Positions 32,841-44,452 of a DNA stretch of 64,000 bases are shown one piece after another. Each line of letters begins with the position of its first letter. Within the stretch, counting starts at the first letter, position 1. A program made the translations under genes and the position numbers. Origin of the DNA: Zygnema cylindricum (Eukaryota > Streptophyta > Zygnematophyceae > Zygnematales > Zygnemataceae). The notes below the pieces were generated by a model. The model was not told the DNA's origin. It saw only the letters and a program-made list of their open reading frames with translations, and did no database searches. The stretch lies in assembly GCA_037447655.1 (NCBI GenBank), contig JBBHKE010002948.1, forward strand, positions 343,681-407,680. The letters run 5' to 3'.

Positions 32841-35800
32841 ACCTCTAGGGTGCCCATTTTCGATGCAACAGGGTTCATTAATTGGGAAACCATCATGAGG
32901 GGAGCATTTTTTGAAAAACGGCTAGGGGCATTTTAAGTGGTTGTGTGTGTCGGCCATCCGCAAAATTGGGAGTTCCACCAGTGTTTGGAGGATCGCAGTT
33001 TACAAGAGGATCTGCGGGGGCAAAGGAGGTAGAGGATGTTGGAGAAAGCATCGTGTTGGGCACAAGGAAGCAGAAGGGGAAGGAGAAACTCTAGGATCAG
33101 CTCCAGTAGCAGATGTTTAGAAAATTGTTGCGACTGATTCTGAAATTTGGGATTTCAACAATACTATGGCGACTTATTTTATTCTCGGGCGTCTCACTCA
33201 AGGAGTGGCTACACCTCATCTTCATGTGGATAGGGCAAACGAGTTGTGGGAAGCTCTTGTCAACATTTACAAGAGTGGTACGATTCAACAGCAGAATCTG
33301 GCAGATTAGAAGGTACAAGCATATGTGTACAAAGGGGGAAAGATGTTAGATTTTTGTAATGACTTGGCTGGGTTATTCATGGAGTTGGAGAGTTCAGGGA
33401 AAAGGGAGACCGAGAAAGAGAAGGTGAATATTTTGTTAATGAAACTCGTAGATGATTATGAAAACATTGTTAACATAGTTCAGGATTTGTCAGAACATCT
33501 TTGGATATGGAACTCCGTTGTGGGGATGATTTGGGTTTGGGAAAGCACAATTAAGATTCGTAGGGGAGGAAAGAGTGTTCAAGCCATGGTTGATGAAACT
33601 AACTGGGGGGATAAGGATTCCAAAAAACCTTATTGGAGCTTTGGTGGAGGACGAAGAGGGAATCATGACGGATCTAGACCAAGGGCACCGAAAGGGCTTT
33701 GCCATTTTTGTAAGAAGCTGGGACACTACATTGCGGAGTGCACTAAGTTGACAGAGTTGAGATTGAAGGATGAGCCGATTGGAAAACCGGCCACAATAAA
33801 AAAAAATGCATTTTTGGCGACACAAGTCATGGAAAGGACTTCGATGATGACGATATATAACTTCTCCTCAACAAGAAGTTGGAGGTGAAAGGTGAGCTAG
33901 AGATTCCAAGGAGGCAAAAGTGTGCTTTCGGTGGAGTGAAAGAAGCTCCTAAAAAAGTATGGATCATTGATTCAAGAGCCTCTATGCATATGTGTAGATA
34001 GAAACCATTCTTTACCAAAATAAGAAAGATCTATACTATAGAGATAGAGTGTGGGGATGGGAGAATAGTGACCACTAATTTAGTGGGATTAGTAGATCTG
34101 AGAGTCTTAGTTGATGGTAAAACATCTATAGTCACTTTTTCTGATGTACTTTTTATTCCAAAGTTGAACAAGTATCTTATCTCTACATCGGTCTTAGATG
34201 ATAAGGGTTTCAATATTAGTACTAAGAATAGAGTCTTTGTTGCTAGTTATGAGAATGAGGTGTAATTCACAGCTGAAAAGGGTAGCCTATGAATGTTTAG
34301 GCTGAATTTGAGTAATTGAAAGACGGGAAATTACTATGCTGGTGTAAGTGATTTGATGATGTGGTATAAAAGATTAGGACATGTGCATCTATATAGATTG
34401 AAGGAAATGAAAAAAATGGGTGTAGTTGAGGGAATACATTTTGGAGATAATGAGACTTTGGATGATTGTAGTGGGTGTGCTCAAGGAAAGGCCCACAGAT
34501 TGCCTTTTCCAAAAGCCGCAACATATAAGGGTGAAAAGGTTTTAGATTTGGTTCACACTGACATATGGGGACCGGCCAAAGTGCCATCAGTTGGAGGGAA
34601 AAGATTTATGCTTACTATCACTGATGATTGGTCTAGATACTCTAGAGTATATTTCTTGAAAAACAAATCTAAGGCTTCGGTTTACTTTAAAGAATATAAA
34701 TCATGGAGTGAAACGCTTCATGAGACACGTATAAAGAGAGTGAGAAGTGATAATGAGGGGGGAATTCACTTCTAATGAATTTGAGGATTACTTATAAGAG
34801 GAAAGGGTTCAACACCAAAAGACTGTCCCAAAGAACCCAAAACAAAATGGTGTAGCCGAGAGACTAAATCTGAAAAACAAAATGGTGTAGCCGAGAGACT
34901 AAATCTGACATTAAGTGATAGTGCCCGTAGCATGTTGGCAAATAAAAAGATGAGGAAAAGCTTCTGGGCAAAAGCTATGAATTGTGTTAACTATCTCAAA
35001 AACAGAATCCTTACCTCAGATGTACAATGTCAAACACCCTAAGAAAGATGGACCGGGAAAAAACCTAACATATCACACTTAAAGGTGTTTGGAAGTCAAG
35101 TGTTTAGTTTAAACACAGAAAAATCTGATAAGAAGTTAGATGCTAGAGGAATGCTGGGATACTTACTTGGGTTTGATGAGAACGTAAAAAGGTATAGAGT
35201 TTATGATCTCGGAAGAGAAGACAAAATTCTAGTGAAACACTTGCTTGTTATGGATGAAGGAAAATCCATTGATCCCTTTAAGTACACTAAACGAGTCAGA
35301 ATTAGAATTGAATCCGAAAGTGAGTTAGATTCAGATTCTACTAACCAAACTCCGGTTCAGCCTGACTTTGCAGAGGAAGAGGAAAAACTGACCGAGAGTG
35401 ACCCTCTCTTGGAGTCACAACATCCGGTTCAAACCGAAGAAGAAAACAAAGAAAGACTGGAAATGGACGATGAATGTCCGGAGATTGACTCCACGGATAG
35501 GGGAGAAGGCGAAGTTGTTCAGAGAAACCCAAGATTACCCTCCATTCAAGCATCAGAGTTTGAAGGAGGAAGGAGAAGTAGCAAGAGACTTCAAGAGAGA
35601 CAAGTGAACAACAAGGTAACTAAGCTGTCACATTTGAGCAAACCTCAGACTTACTCGGAAGCGGTTAATAGTCCGGAAGGTGGTAGATGGGTGATTGCCA
35701 TTAATGATGAGATGGCTTCCATTATGGAAGCAAACACTTGGGAGTTGGTGGATTGTCCTTCGGATAGAAAACCAATAGGATGCAAGTGGGTATTTAAGTT

Positions 35801-37226
35801 AAAGCTGAATCTTGATAACACTATCAAGGGATACAAGGCCAGATTAGTGGCAAAGGGGTTCACACAAAAGGAGGGAATGGATTATGAGGAGACCTTTGCA
35901 CCGGTTGCTAGATTCCCCTCATTCCGGATTTTACTTAGTCTCGCTGCAGCGGAAGACAGGGAAGTGCACCAGATGGACATCAAAACCGCTTTCTTACACG
36001 GAGAATTAGAAGAAGAGATTTTCATGAGACAATCGGAAGGATTTGTGGAGAGAGGAGAAGAAAGCAAGGTGTGCAGATTGATAAAGGCCCTTTATGGACT
36101 AAAGCAAGCTCCACGCCATTGGAATAAAAAGTTGGACGAGTTTTTGACAAGTTTGGCATATATCCGAATTAGTTCGGATCATTCCATCTACTTATTTGAG
36201 GATGAAGAAGGTATGATTTTCATTGCCATATATGTTGATGATTTGTTTGTTTTGAGTAAATCGATGGTGAAAATCAATAGATTGAAAAAGGATCTAAAGA
36301 GTAGATTTGAAATGAAAGATTTGGGGGAGGCAAAGTACATTGTGGGAATTCAAATGGAGAGGGATAGAGAAAAGAAAACAATTAGACTAACTCAAAAAGA
36401 AGCAATTGGGAATATGCTTGAAAATTTTCAAATGGAAAAAGCAAATAGGTGTACGACTCCAATGGACTTAAATAAGTGAAATGAGGGGAGCTCAGAGGAG
36501 GGAGTCTTGATCTTGGATAATGAGCTAGGACTTGAGGAAAGCAAGTTCATGCAAACTATTCCGTACAGACAAGTTGTCAGTAGTTTGATCTACTTTATGA
36601 ATTGTACTCGTCCTGATATAGCTGCAGCTGTGGGAGTATTAAGTAGGAGTCTGAATGATCATAGGAAGAAAGATTGGGAAACGACCAAAAGGGTCATGCG
36701 GTATTTGGTAGGAATGAGAGATTTGTGGTTGCATCTGGGAGGGGATAATACTGACATCACTACTTGGAGTGATGCCAGTTATGGGGATGCTCCGATGAGG
36801 AGGTGAACTTCTGGGTATGTATTGTATGTTGGGAATGGAGCTTGCTGTTGGAGCAGTAAGCAACAAAAGGTCATTGCTCAGTTCACCATGGAGGCTGAGT
36901 ATATGGCCTCTTGTTCGGCTGTGAAAGAGTTAATGTGGGTGAAATCTTTGCTTCAAGAATTGGGATAGATGAAGAATGGAGTACAAAAGATATTTTGTGA
37001 CAATCAAGCTGGGATTGAAATTGCACCGAACCCTAAGCATCATTTTAAAGCAAAACACATGGATATTTGTTTGAGTTTTGTTACGGAGAAAGTTGAGAAT
37101 AAAATCATAAGTTTGGAATATAGACCAGATGGTGAGATGGTAGAACATATGATGACTAAACCGGTCCCTTCTTCTAAATTGATATTCTGTAGGGAGAAGT
37201 GTGGACTGAAGCAAAAGATAGACTAG
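32832..37226 (+). pseudogene. CopA-3 gag-pol
   Basis: Copia polyprotein with visible Gag (YVYKGGKMLDFCNDLAGLF near 33325), CCHC knuckle CHFCKKLGHYIAEC near 33700-33745, protease (DSRAS where sister copies have DSGAS, near 33970), HHCC (YKRLGH, CSGC, 34360-34490), integrase core (HTDIWGP near 34555; SDNE near 34745; QNGVAERL near 34845), a 464-codon open stretch with the RT (35085-36479; YVDDLFVLSK near 36230) and RNase H (TTWSDASYGD, STMEAEYMA-like, to 37226). Stops include 33307, 34262, 36476 and 36804. A short duplication (AAACAAAATGGTGTAGCCGA, about 34839-34905) sits in the integrase region. Inactive. Confidence 0.85.
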
Positions 37227-37239
37227 AAAATAAGGGGAG

Positions 37240-39174
37240 TGTTAAAAATAGAGGTATTTTGTAGTCTTTTTTGTGGACTTACTGCAGCTCTCATATTTGT
37301 CAATTTGTGTTTGAAGATACAGTAGGGCGTGGTGATTGGTGATTATCGTGATTCGCTTCCCTTGAACGTAACACTTCCAAACTTCCAGCGCATTAATAAT
37401 TGCGATTGTCTCCTTTTCATTGGTGGCCCAGTTAAGTTCCGCTGCTTTTAGTTTGCAACTCTCGTAGGCAATGGGTTGAAGGCATTTCCCATGATCCTGC
37501 ATAAGCATCGCTCCAATAGCCGTATCGCTAGCGTCGGTGATTATCGTCCAAGGAAACTCCAGGTCGGGGACAACTAACACAGGGGCGGTAACTCACCGCT
37601 CCTTCAGCGTGTCAAAGGCTGCTTTTGCGCCGTTTTCCACTCGTAAGGCATGTCATTCTTGAGTAAGTCCGTCAGTAGTGCAACAATTTTTGCAAAACCT
37701 TTGACAAAACGACGATTATAGGAGCATAGTCTCAGAAAGCTCCGTAACTCCGTAATGTTCGTCGGCTGCGACCACTCCTTCACTACCCTGGTTTTATTCG
37801 GATCCACTGGGATCCTGTCCAGGCTCACCACATGACCTAAAAACTCAATTTTCTCTTTCAAAAAGTCACATTTACTCCTTTTTGGGTACATCTTGTTCTT
37901 CCGAAGGACTTGTAGGACCGTTCGTAAATGCTATAGATGCTCCTCCAGCGTTTTGCTATACACAAAGATATCATCAAGAAAGATGATTACAAACCCGTCC
38001 AAATATTGTCGAAAGATAGAATTCATCAAATGCATAAAGGTTACCGGTGCCTTGGTCAATCCGAATGGTATAACCCGGAATTAGAAATGACTTTATCGAG
38101 TCCGAAATGCCGTCTTTTCCACATCTTCCTTGGCAATTCTGATATGGTGATAACCGCTTTGCAGGTCTTTATTCAAAAAGTATTTTGCACCTCGTAGTCA
38201 CTCCAACAATTCGTCTATCGTCGGAAGAGGGTACGCATTTTTCACTGTTAACTTGTTTAGCGCTCTGTAATCCACACACATACGAAAACCTCCATCCTTC
38301 TTATTTACGAAGAGAACGGGGGCTCCGTATGGTGACTTGCTCGGTTCAATTACTCCGGCTTAGATAGTACGGAGTACAGTTTCTATGTATTTTATGAAAC
38401 AGATATCGCGCCTTTGTTTTGACCGCGAAACGAATACCGCGCGTTTAATTTCATCGGCTAGATTTATAGCCGGTTTTGATCGGACGGCCACAATAGGCGC
38501 CGCGATCACGGAAGAGGTATTTTTTGGCGTTTTACGGTCATCGCCACGTTTGGTGACACGTGGCGTGATGACATTGGATTTCGGCATCTCTGGAGATTAC
38601 GGGAACAAATCTCGATTTGACACGTGTCGACATTTTGGCCATGTTGTATGATGGTTGTACAGAAAGTTCATCGGCACCTGTACTTTTTTGTACAACACAA
38701 TAATTTGATTAGTGCTGTAAGTCACTAGATAGAGATTTAGAGAGGGAATAGGACTTGGAAAATTTAGTAGGTAGCAGCCTCTCACTGAGAGAGCTCCTGT
38801 ACAAAAGGTCATCTTTGACCATTCATAACCATCAATTCACTTGACCATTTACAATGATTCTTTTTGCTGCGGACTCAAAGGATTCCACGCTACACACTTG
38901 TGTGGTTGGTCAAAGTTTTTGCCTGCCAGGGTGGCTGCATTTCTAAGGGAAAGTCAAAGTGGGTGAATTTGTCCAAAACTCATATTCTAACTTTGCATTC
39001 TGTGGTGGAACTGAGCACACACAAAGTCTTATTTCACATGGGTGAAACTATAATGGATTTGTGATTGTCAAGAAGTTAGTCATTTGGGTTTATATGAACT
39101 TCGAGTTGGCACTATCTAGATTAGCTTCTTTTGGATCTGCGATTTCCGTGGGCAATGAAGCACACAGAGTTTCA
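37240..39174 (+). repeat. CopA-3 3' LTR, split by a gypsy fragment
   Basis: The LTR start (TGTTAAAAATAG) follows the polypurine tract at 37240, breaks off near 37301, resumes near 38366 and ends at 39174 (GAGTTTCA). It is immediately followed by GGTTATGGGCCCA and another Gag start (CopA-4). Confidence 0.8.
37302..38366 (-). pseudogene. Ty3/gypsy RT-RNase H fragment inside a copia LTR
   Basis: The minus strand encodes a gypsy pol piece from [21 protein letters not shown] (near 38300-38350) through [30 protein letters not shown], the active site FLDDIFVYS (near 37960), CDFLKEKIEFLGHVV (near 37830) and RNase H (IITDASDTAIGAML, ITNHHALLYLQT) to about 37302. No LTR, Gag or integrase accompanies it and no clear target duplication was found. 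It is a conventional gypsy RT, distinct from MT-1. Confidence 0.85.
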
Positions 39175-40440
39175 GGTTATGGGCCCAACATCTAGGGTGT
39201 TTATGTTTGATGGAACAGGGTTCACTTATAGGTGATTTATGATGGAGGGATTGCTTTTCGAGAAACGCTTATGGGGAATTGTTTAGGGACAAGTGAGGTG
39301 TCCCCCACCAGGCTTTGGAGGAACTCACTATGGAGAATCATGTGGGGCTGCCTAGAAAACCAATCGGAGTTCAGATGCAATGGAAGATGAAGGGAAAATC
39401 ATTGCCATGGAAGGGGAAAAATGGGAGAAAGGAAAAGAAACACCAATGGTGAGGGGAGCTAAGCTCTCGTATATGGTTCCACTTGTAGGGGTTATAACCA
39501 AAACTTAAGAAAGTGACATTAAAAAATGTGAGTATAAAAACACCATAGCAAAACATCTCATACTTAGAAACGTATCTAAGTCTATAGCTATCACTCTTAT
39601 ATATTTAACCAAGTATTTAGAGATATGGGAAGCACTAAGTTAGATTTATAAGCGTGAGACTATTCAGAGGCAGCAATTAGTAAAACAAGAAATAGATGCC
39701 TATGTTTATATAGAAGGTAATATGATAGAGTTTTGCAATGATATTGCTGCCCTATATGTTGAGCTTGCTAGTGCGAGATATGTAGAATCTGAGGAGAGGA
39801 AGATTAATACATTACTCATGAAACTCCCAGATGAGTACGAAAACATCATTTGTCGTATGCAGGCAATGGATGGCTCCTCATGGACTTGGAGCTTTACCAT
39901 GGGGATAATTCTTGTTAGGGAAAGCACTTTGGAGCTTTGTAGGGGAAGTGACACAGTGAATGCATTTACAGCTGGTGGTGATTGGCAGAAGCGTGATGAG
40001 AGGAAGAAAGACAAAGGTAAACCTTATTGGAACTTTGGTAGAAAGAGAGGGAGAGGAAAAGAAACGAGAGCTTTGAAAAAATGGGTTTGCTACTGTTGTA
40101 GGGAACAGGGTCATTATATAGAGCAATGCCCTTGTTTGAAAGAACATAGAAGTTGGAATGTGGATGAGGAGGAAGAAGGGGAAGAGGAGAAAGAGGATGA
40201 AGATATGTTGGAGCTTCTCTGCATCGGTAGTGTGGGGAAGATAGAAAAGCACACAGAAATTCCATGTATGCAACAATGTGCTTTTGGAGGTATAAGGGAA
40301 GTAAAGAGAGAGGAGATACTTGAGGGAGTTCAAAATATTGAGGATAATTTCATAGATGTTTTGGAAACAGAAAAACTGGTTGGAAAGGGAGACTTCAACG
40401 GATTCCGAAAAAAGGGGAGAATTTATTAAAGAGGGGGTTT
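39175..40440 (+). pseudogene. CopA-4 gag
   Basis: A Gag start right after a primer site (ATGGGCCCAACATC near 39180) runs, with stops, into an open stretch of 235 codons (39722-40429). It encodes FCNDIAALYVEL, MKLPDEYENIICRMQ and a CCHC knuckle, CYCCREQGHYIEQC (near 40090-40130), then an acidic segment. The protease motif is not visible. Near 40440 the sequence switches to lineage B pol. Confidence 0.8.
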
Positions 40441-40444
40441 TAAA

Positions 40445-41640
40445 ATATTATATGTCATCTTGGATCAGATTCCCTTTCCGTCTACTGTAGCTTCTACTTC
40501 TTCTTCTACTGGAGCACAAAATACTGGAGTACCATTAGCTACTGAACAACAAACAACAGCTGATCCTCTCCTTCCAAGACCTCAGGGTGGAGCTCGGTAT
40601 CCAACAGTTCCAGCCTCAGATAATCCGAGGGAGGAAGATAGAGTTCTCGTTTAAGGGGAGAACAAGTTCAATATGTTTTTTTGCAAGCACCGGGGAGCCT
40701 TTTACCATTTAGGAGGCATTTTATGTCCCTGAAAAGAATCATTGGATCTCAGCTGCAAATGATGAGATGAGATCGATCATGGAAGCCCAAACGTGGGAAC
40801 TTGTGGAGCTTCCACCGGATCGGAAAGCCATTGGCTGCAAGTGGGTCTTCAATGTGAAGCTCAAGCCAGACAACATTATTGAAAGGCAAAAGGTGGAAAG
40901 AAAGGAGACAGATAGAGGAATGACTTTCAAAGATGATATGGAACTAGGGGAGTCAGACTTCATATCCACGATTCCCTAGCAACAAATTGTTGGGAGTCTT
41001 ATTTACTTTATGAACAGCACTTGTCCGGATATTGCAGCGGCTGTTGGTGCTCTAAGTCGAAGTCTTCAGAATCGGAAGAAATCAGATTGGGAGGCAGCAA
41101 AATGATATGCGGTATCTTGCAGGAACACGAGATCTCCGACTGTCTCTTAGAGGAGATGAAGTGAAGATCAGCACCTGGAGCGATGCGAGTTATGGTGATA
41201 TGCCAAGCCGACGTTCTACCACTGGATTCATTCTGAAGATCGGTAATGGTACTTGTTGCTGGACAAGCAAGCTCCAAAAGGTGAGCGCTCAGTCAACCAT
41301 GGAAGCTGAATACATGGCAGCTAGCTCAGCTGTTAATGAACTTCTTTGGGTAAAGTCTCTTTTACAGGAACTGAAATTTATGCAGTCTGGTCCTCAAGTC
41401 ATTTGGTGTGACAATCAAGCTGCTATTACTATTGCTTCTAATCCTAGTCATCATTTAAAAAGCAAGCATATTGACATTTAATTACATTTTGTGAGGGAAA
41501 AGGTGATGGGCAAAATTTTGAAACTCAACTACTTACTTGATGAGAAAATGTTGGCAGACATGATGACAAAACCCTTTCCTGCCCCAAAATTGAAATTTTG
41601 TAGAGAGAGATGTGGTCTAAGTGGTTAGTAGAGTCTTAAA
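40445..41640 (+). pseudogene. CopB-5 pol with an internal RT deletion
   Basis: Lineage B linker (VILDQIPF) leads into RT N-terminus (LVELPPDRKAIGCKWVF near 40800-40850). Near 40885 it jumps directly to the region after RT (KVERKETDRG, FKDDMELGE), removing the active-site part of RT. RNase H follows (SLIYFMN, WEAAK, STWSDASYGDMPSRRST, STMEAEYMA, WCDNQAAITIASNP) with a stop at 40977 and a frameshift near 41103. The end and polypurine tract are intact. Non-autonomous. Confidence 0.85.
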
Positions 41641-41651
41641 CTTTAGGGGAG

Positions 41652-42522
41652 TGTTGTTTTGAAAGCTTTAGTCCTCACTAAGCTTCATAGGTGAGGGGAG
41701 TGTTTTCTCAGTACTTCGAATATTTTGTGAAAGTCTGGTTTAGTATGTACCAGAATTAATGTTACAGTGAACAGCGAGGGAGTTCACGGTGTGACATACT
41801 TCAAGACATACGTCGGTAAATGTGAAACTCTACAAAGATGAGTTGGTACTATTCAGACTTACCATAAAGACCAAAGTGTCACATGAAAGTTTCATCTTGG
41901 ATGAAACTTCGAAATGATGGACGGTGAAGATTTGTTGCCGACGGAAGGTGGTCATCCGGGACCACGTCTGTAATTATCTAACCTGTTTGTACACGATGTA
42001 ATTTGATGTTACTTATCTCTAGTTTGTACAAAAGCGTGTTTTGTTTGATTAGTGTCTTAGTTCAGATTCTTTCTGTATGACATACCTTGACATATTCAGG
42101 TATCCTCCTTTAAATAGTAGATATTATTGATGTATGCTTGGTATGCCTCCTTTGCTTAGTTAGGGCAGTAAGTGGCTGCTAGCTCTTAGAAGAAAAGATC
42201 TTTTAGGTATAAGAACATGACTTAGCTATTTCAGAATTAGGAACTTGTAATATCAAAATTATGCTGTGACATTTTTGATATCTTTGACTGAGAATATCTC
42301 TCAGATCTGTTTGCAAATTTCTGTGTAAATTTGCACTTGTGTTTTTTTTTGTATTATTTGCAATTTTTCAAATTGTTTGGTTGCTTAAATTATCTTTGCC
42401 TGTGTTTTAAGTTGTGTGTATTTTTCTGACCATCTGTGAGAGCTTCTTGCTTATCTGAATTCTGTGATGTCTACTTCAACATCATCTTTATCTTCAGTTG
42501 GTGTAGCAGTCAAAAAACAACA
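41652..42522 (+). repeat. CopB-5 3' LTR
   Basis: Starts TGTTGTTTTGAAAGC after the polypurine tract and ends AAACAACA; about 871 bp. It is followed directly by the middle of a lineage A LTR, in which it appears to be embedded. Confidence 0.8.
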
Positions 42523-43166
42523 CAGATGCCGGTGTACTTTTTGAACGAACAGTGTACGATGTCGCCATTATGCGACATTTGTCACATTCAGATTTGTTGT
42601 CTTCCATTCCGGAGATTCCGTAAACCCGTATGATGTTGCCACGTGTTATCCGGAGTGGCGGAGTCCGCAAACTGCCAAATCGTCCTTTCCGCAAAGCTGG
42701 CGCTAACCACGACCATTTGATTGATATCGGTATTTAATAAGGACCGTCGAAACAAATGTCCGTACTATTTGTTTCGTCCGGTACTAGTAGTAGAACTGAT
42801 TTTATGTCCAATAAACCGTAATCTAGTTAAATAGAAGATCCTACGTGTTAATGTTTATATAAACATCAAACCCATTATACCTTAGCACTAGTCCTAGCCT
42901 AAACGGACAAAGCTACTGGCTATCGGTGACTTGACGGACGGTAGGTACTAGGAATAATTCTTGGGTTTGTCAAGTACCTTTTTGGTACATCTACCTAAAT
43001 CAGCCCCTCCCTTCTATAGTGAGCTTAGGCCGCCATGGCTCTAGATCCCAATCTAGCCTTTAGTGACTACGAAAAGTGTGGGGGCTTCAAGAAGGGAGTT
43101 AGAGGCAGGCTGCCTCTGCTCTTTTTCTATCCTAATTCAGACCTAGAAAATACTCAAATATCAACA
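42523..43166 (-). repeat. Lineage A LTR remnant
   Basis: The minus strand starts TGTTGATATTTGAGTATTTTC (43166) and matches lineage A LTRs to their middle, then meets CopB-5. It retains the antisense tRNA-like region (about 42890-42975). Confidence 0.75.
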
Positions 43167-44258
43167 AAGGGCTCCCAAGGGTTTATGTCATTTTCTGTAA
43201 GAAACCAGGGCACTATATGGCGAAGTGCACTAAGCTAACCGAGCTTCGGTTAAAGAAGAGGCAGACCGGTGGAACCCCGAGAGGAAAGAAAAAGGCCCTT
43301 GTAACACAAGTACATGAGGCGGAATCCGAGGAAGTGGACGATGAACTCCTATTGGATGAGGAGTTGGAAGCGAAAAACGAGGTCGAAATTCCAGGAAAGC
43401 ATAAATTTACTTTTGGTGGATTGAAAGGTGAAGCAGGCTGGATTGTAGACTCGGGTGCATCCATGCACATGTGTAAAGATAAACACGTGTTCACTAAGAT
43501 GAGAAAGATTCCCAGCGTAGAGATACGAGGATGGGAGGATAGTCACTACTACTGTTGTAGGATCGGTAGATCTAAAGTGTTAGTAGAAGAAAAGACATCT
43601 ATAGTTATATTCTCCGATGTATTGTTTATTCCGGAGCTGAACAAAAACCTCATCTCTACGTCTGTTTTAGATGATAAGGGTTTTGATACTAGCACTAAGA
43701 AAGGAGTCTTTACTGCTAGTTTTGAGGAGGAAGTTTACTTCACGGGTTAAAAAGGTAGCCAGAGGATGTTCAAACTGATTTTAAGCAATGAAAAGAAGAA
43801 ACTTTATTATGCTGTTGTTCATGATATAATGTTGTGCCATAAGAGGCTTCATCATGTGAATCTAGATAAGTTAAGAGAGATGAAAAAGATGGGAGTAGTA
43901 GAAGGGATTCAGTTTGGTGAAAGTGAGAGTCTAATTGATTGTAGTCGATGTGCTCAAGGTAAAGCACAGAGGTTACCCTTCTCAAAATATGCCACCTATA
44001 AGGGAGAAAAGATTCTAGATTTAGTACACACAGATATTTGGGGGCCGGCCAGAGTTCCATCACCCGAGGGGAAGAGATTTATGATGACTATCACCGATGA
44101 TTGGTCTCGATATTCCAGGGTGTATTTTTTTGAAAAATAAGTCAGAGGCTCATTAATGTTTTAAACAATATAAAGCATGGAGTGAAAAACTCCATGAAAC
44201 CTCAATCAAGAGAGTAACGAGTTACAATGGTGGAGAGTATACCTCTAACCAGTTTGAG
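43167..44258 (+). pseudogene. CopA-5 gag end, protease and integrase N-terminus, to the second gap
   Basis: Begins within the Gag zinc knuckle (SVRNQGTIW in a shifted frame). It continues through IVDSGASMHMC (43440-43470, protease DSG intact), FSDVLFIPELNKNLISTSVL, HHCC (HKRLHH with a changed residue, CSRC, 43840-43950) and the start of the integrase core (HTDIWGP near 44027). Stops at 43748 and 44138. It ends at N. Confidence 0.82.
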
Positions 44259-44268
44259 NNNNNNNNNN
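44259..44268. other. Assembly gap (10 N)
   Basis: Ten N inside the CopA-5 integrase. Sequence on its two sides is partly duplicated (44100-44258 versus about 44453-44613). Confidence 0.99.
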
Positions 44269-44452
44269 GACTAGACACAGATTTGACTTGTGAACTGATG
44301 GCTTTTGGAAATTCACACTTTATAAACCAAAAGCCGGACAGGTAGAGAGTATTCCACAAACCGGAAAATGACGACTTCATTCTTGAGATAAGAACTCTAT
44401 TAAATGTATCAAGTAACGAAGCCGGTTTTTGAAGAATACTCAAATATCAACA
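44269..44452 (-). repeat. LTR end fragment beside the gap
   Basis: 184 bp whose right border, read on the minus strand, is TGTTGATATTTGAGTATTC, like the LTR remnant ending at 43166. It is probably the visible edge of a copia insertion lost in the gap. Confidence 0.5.

Larger units (their letters stand above)
21802..39174 (+). mobile_element. CopA-3: full-span lineage A copia, carrying other elements in both LTRs
   Basis: 5' LTR 21802-22725 continues at 32803-32827. The primer-binding site is 32828-32840, gag-pol runs to 37226 and the 3' LTR is 37240-39174. The two LTR starts agree (TGTTGAAATAGG versus TGTTAAAAATAG). The lineage B tandem (22724-32797) sits near the 5' LTR end, and a gypsy pol fragment (about 37302-38366) sits in the 3' LTR. 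A further gag (CopA-4) follows the 3' LTR without a break, as in tandem LTR arrays. Confidence 0.8.

Noticed and set aside
37302-38366. A fragment of MT-1
   Set aside because: Its RT ([18 protein letters not shown]) belongs to a conventional gypsy type and does not match MT-1 (YIDDV, IPFGIKNAP) closely.
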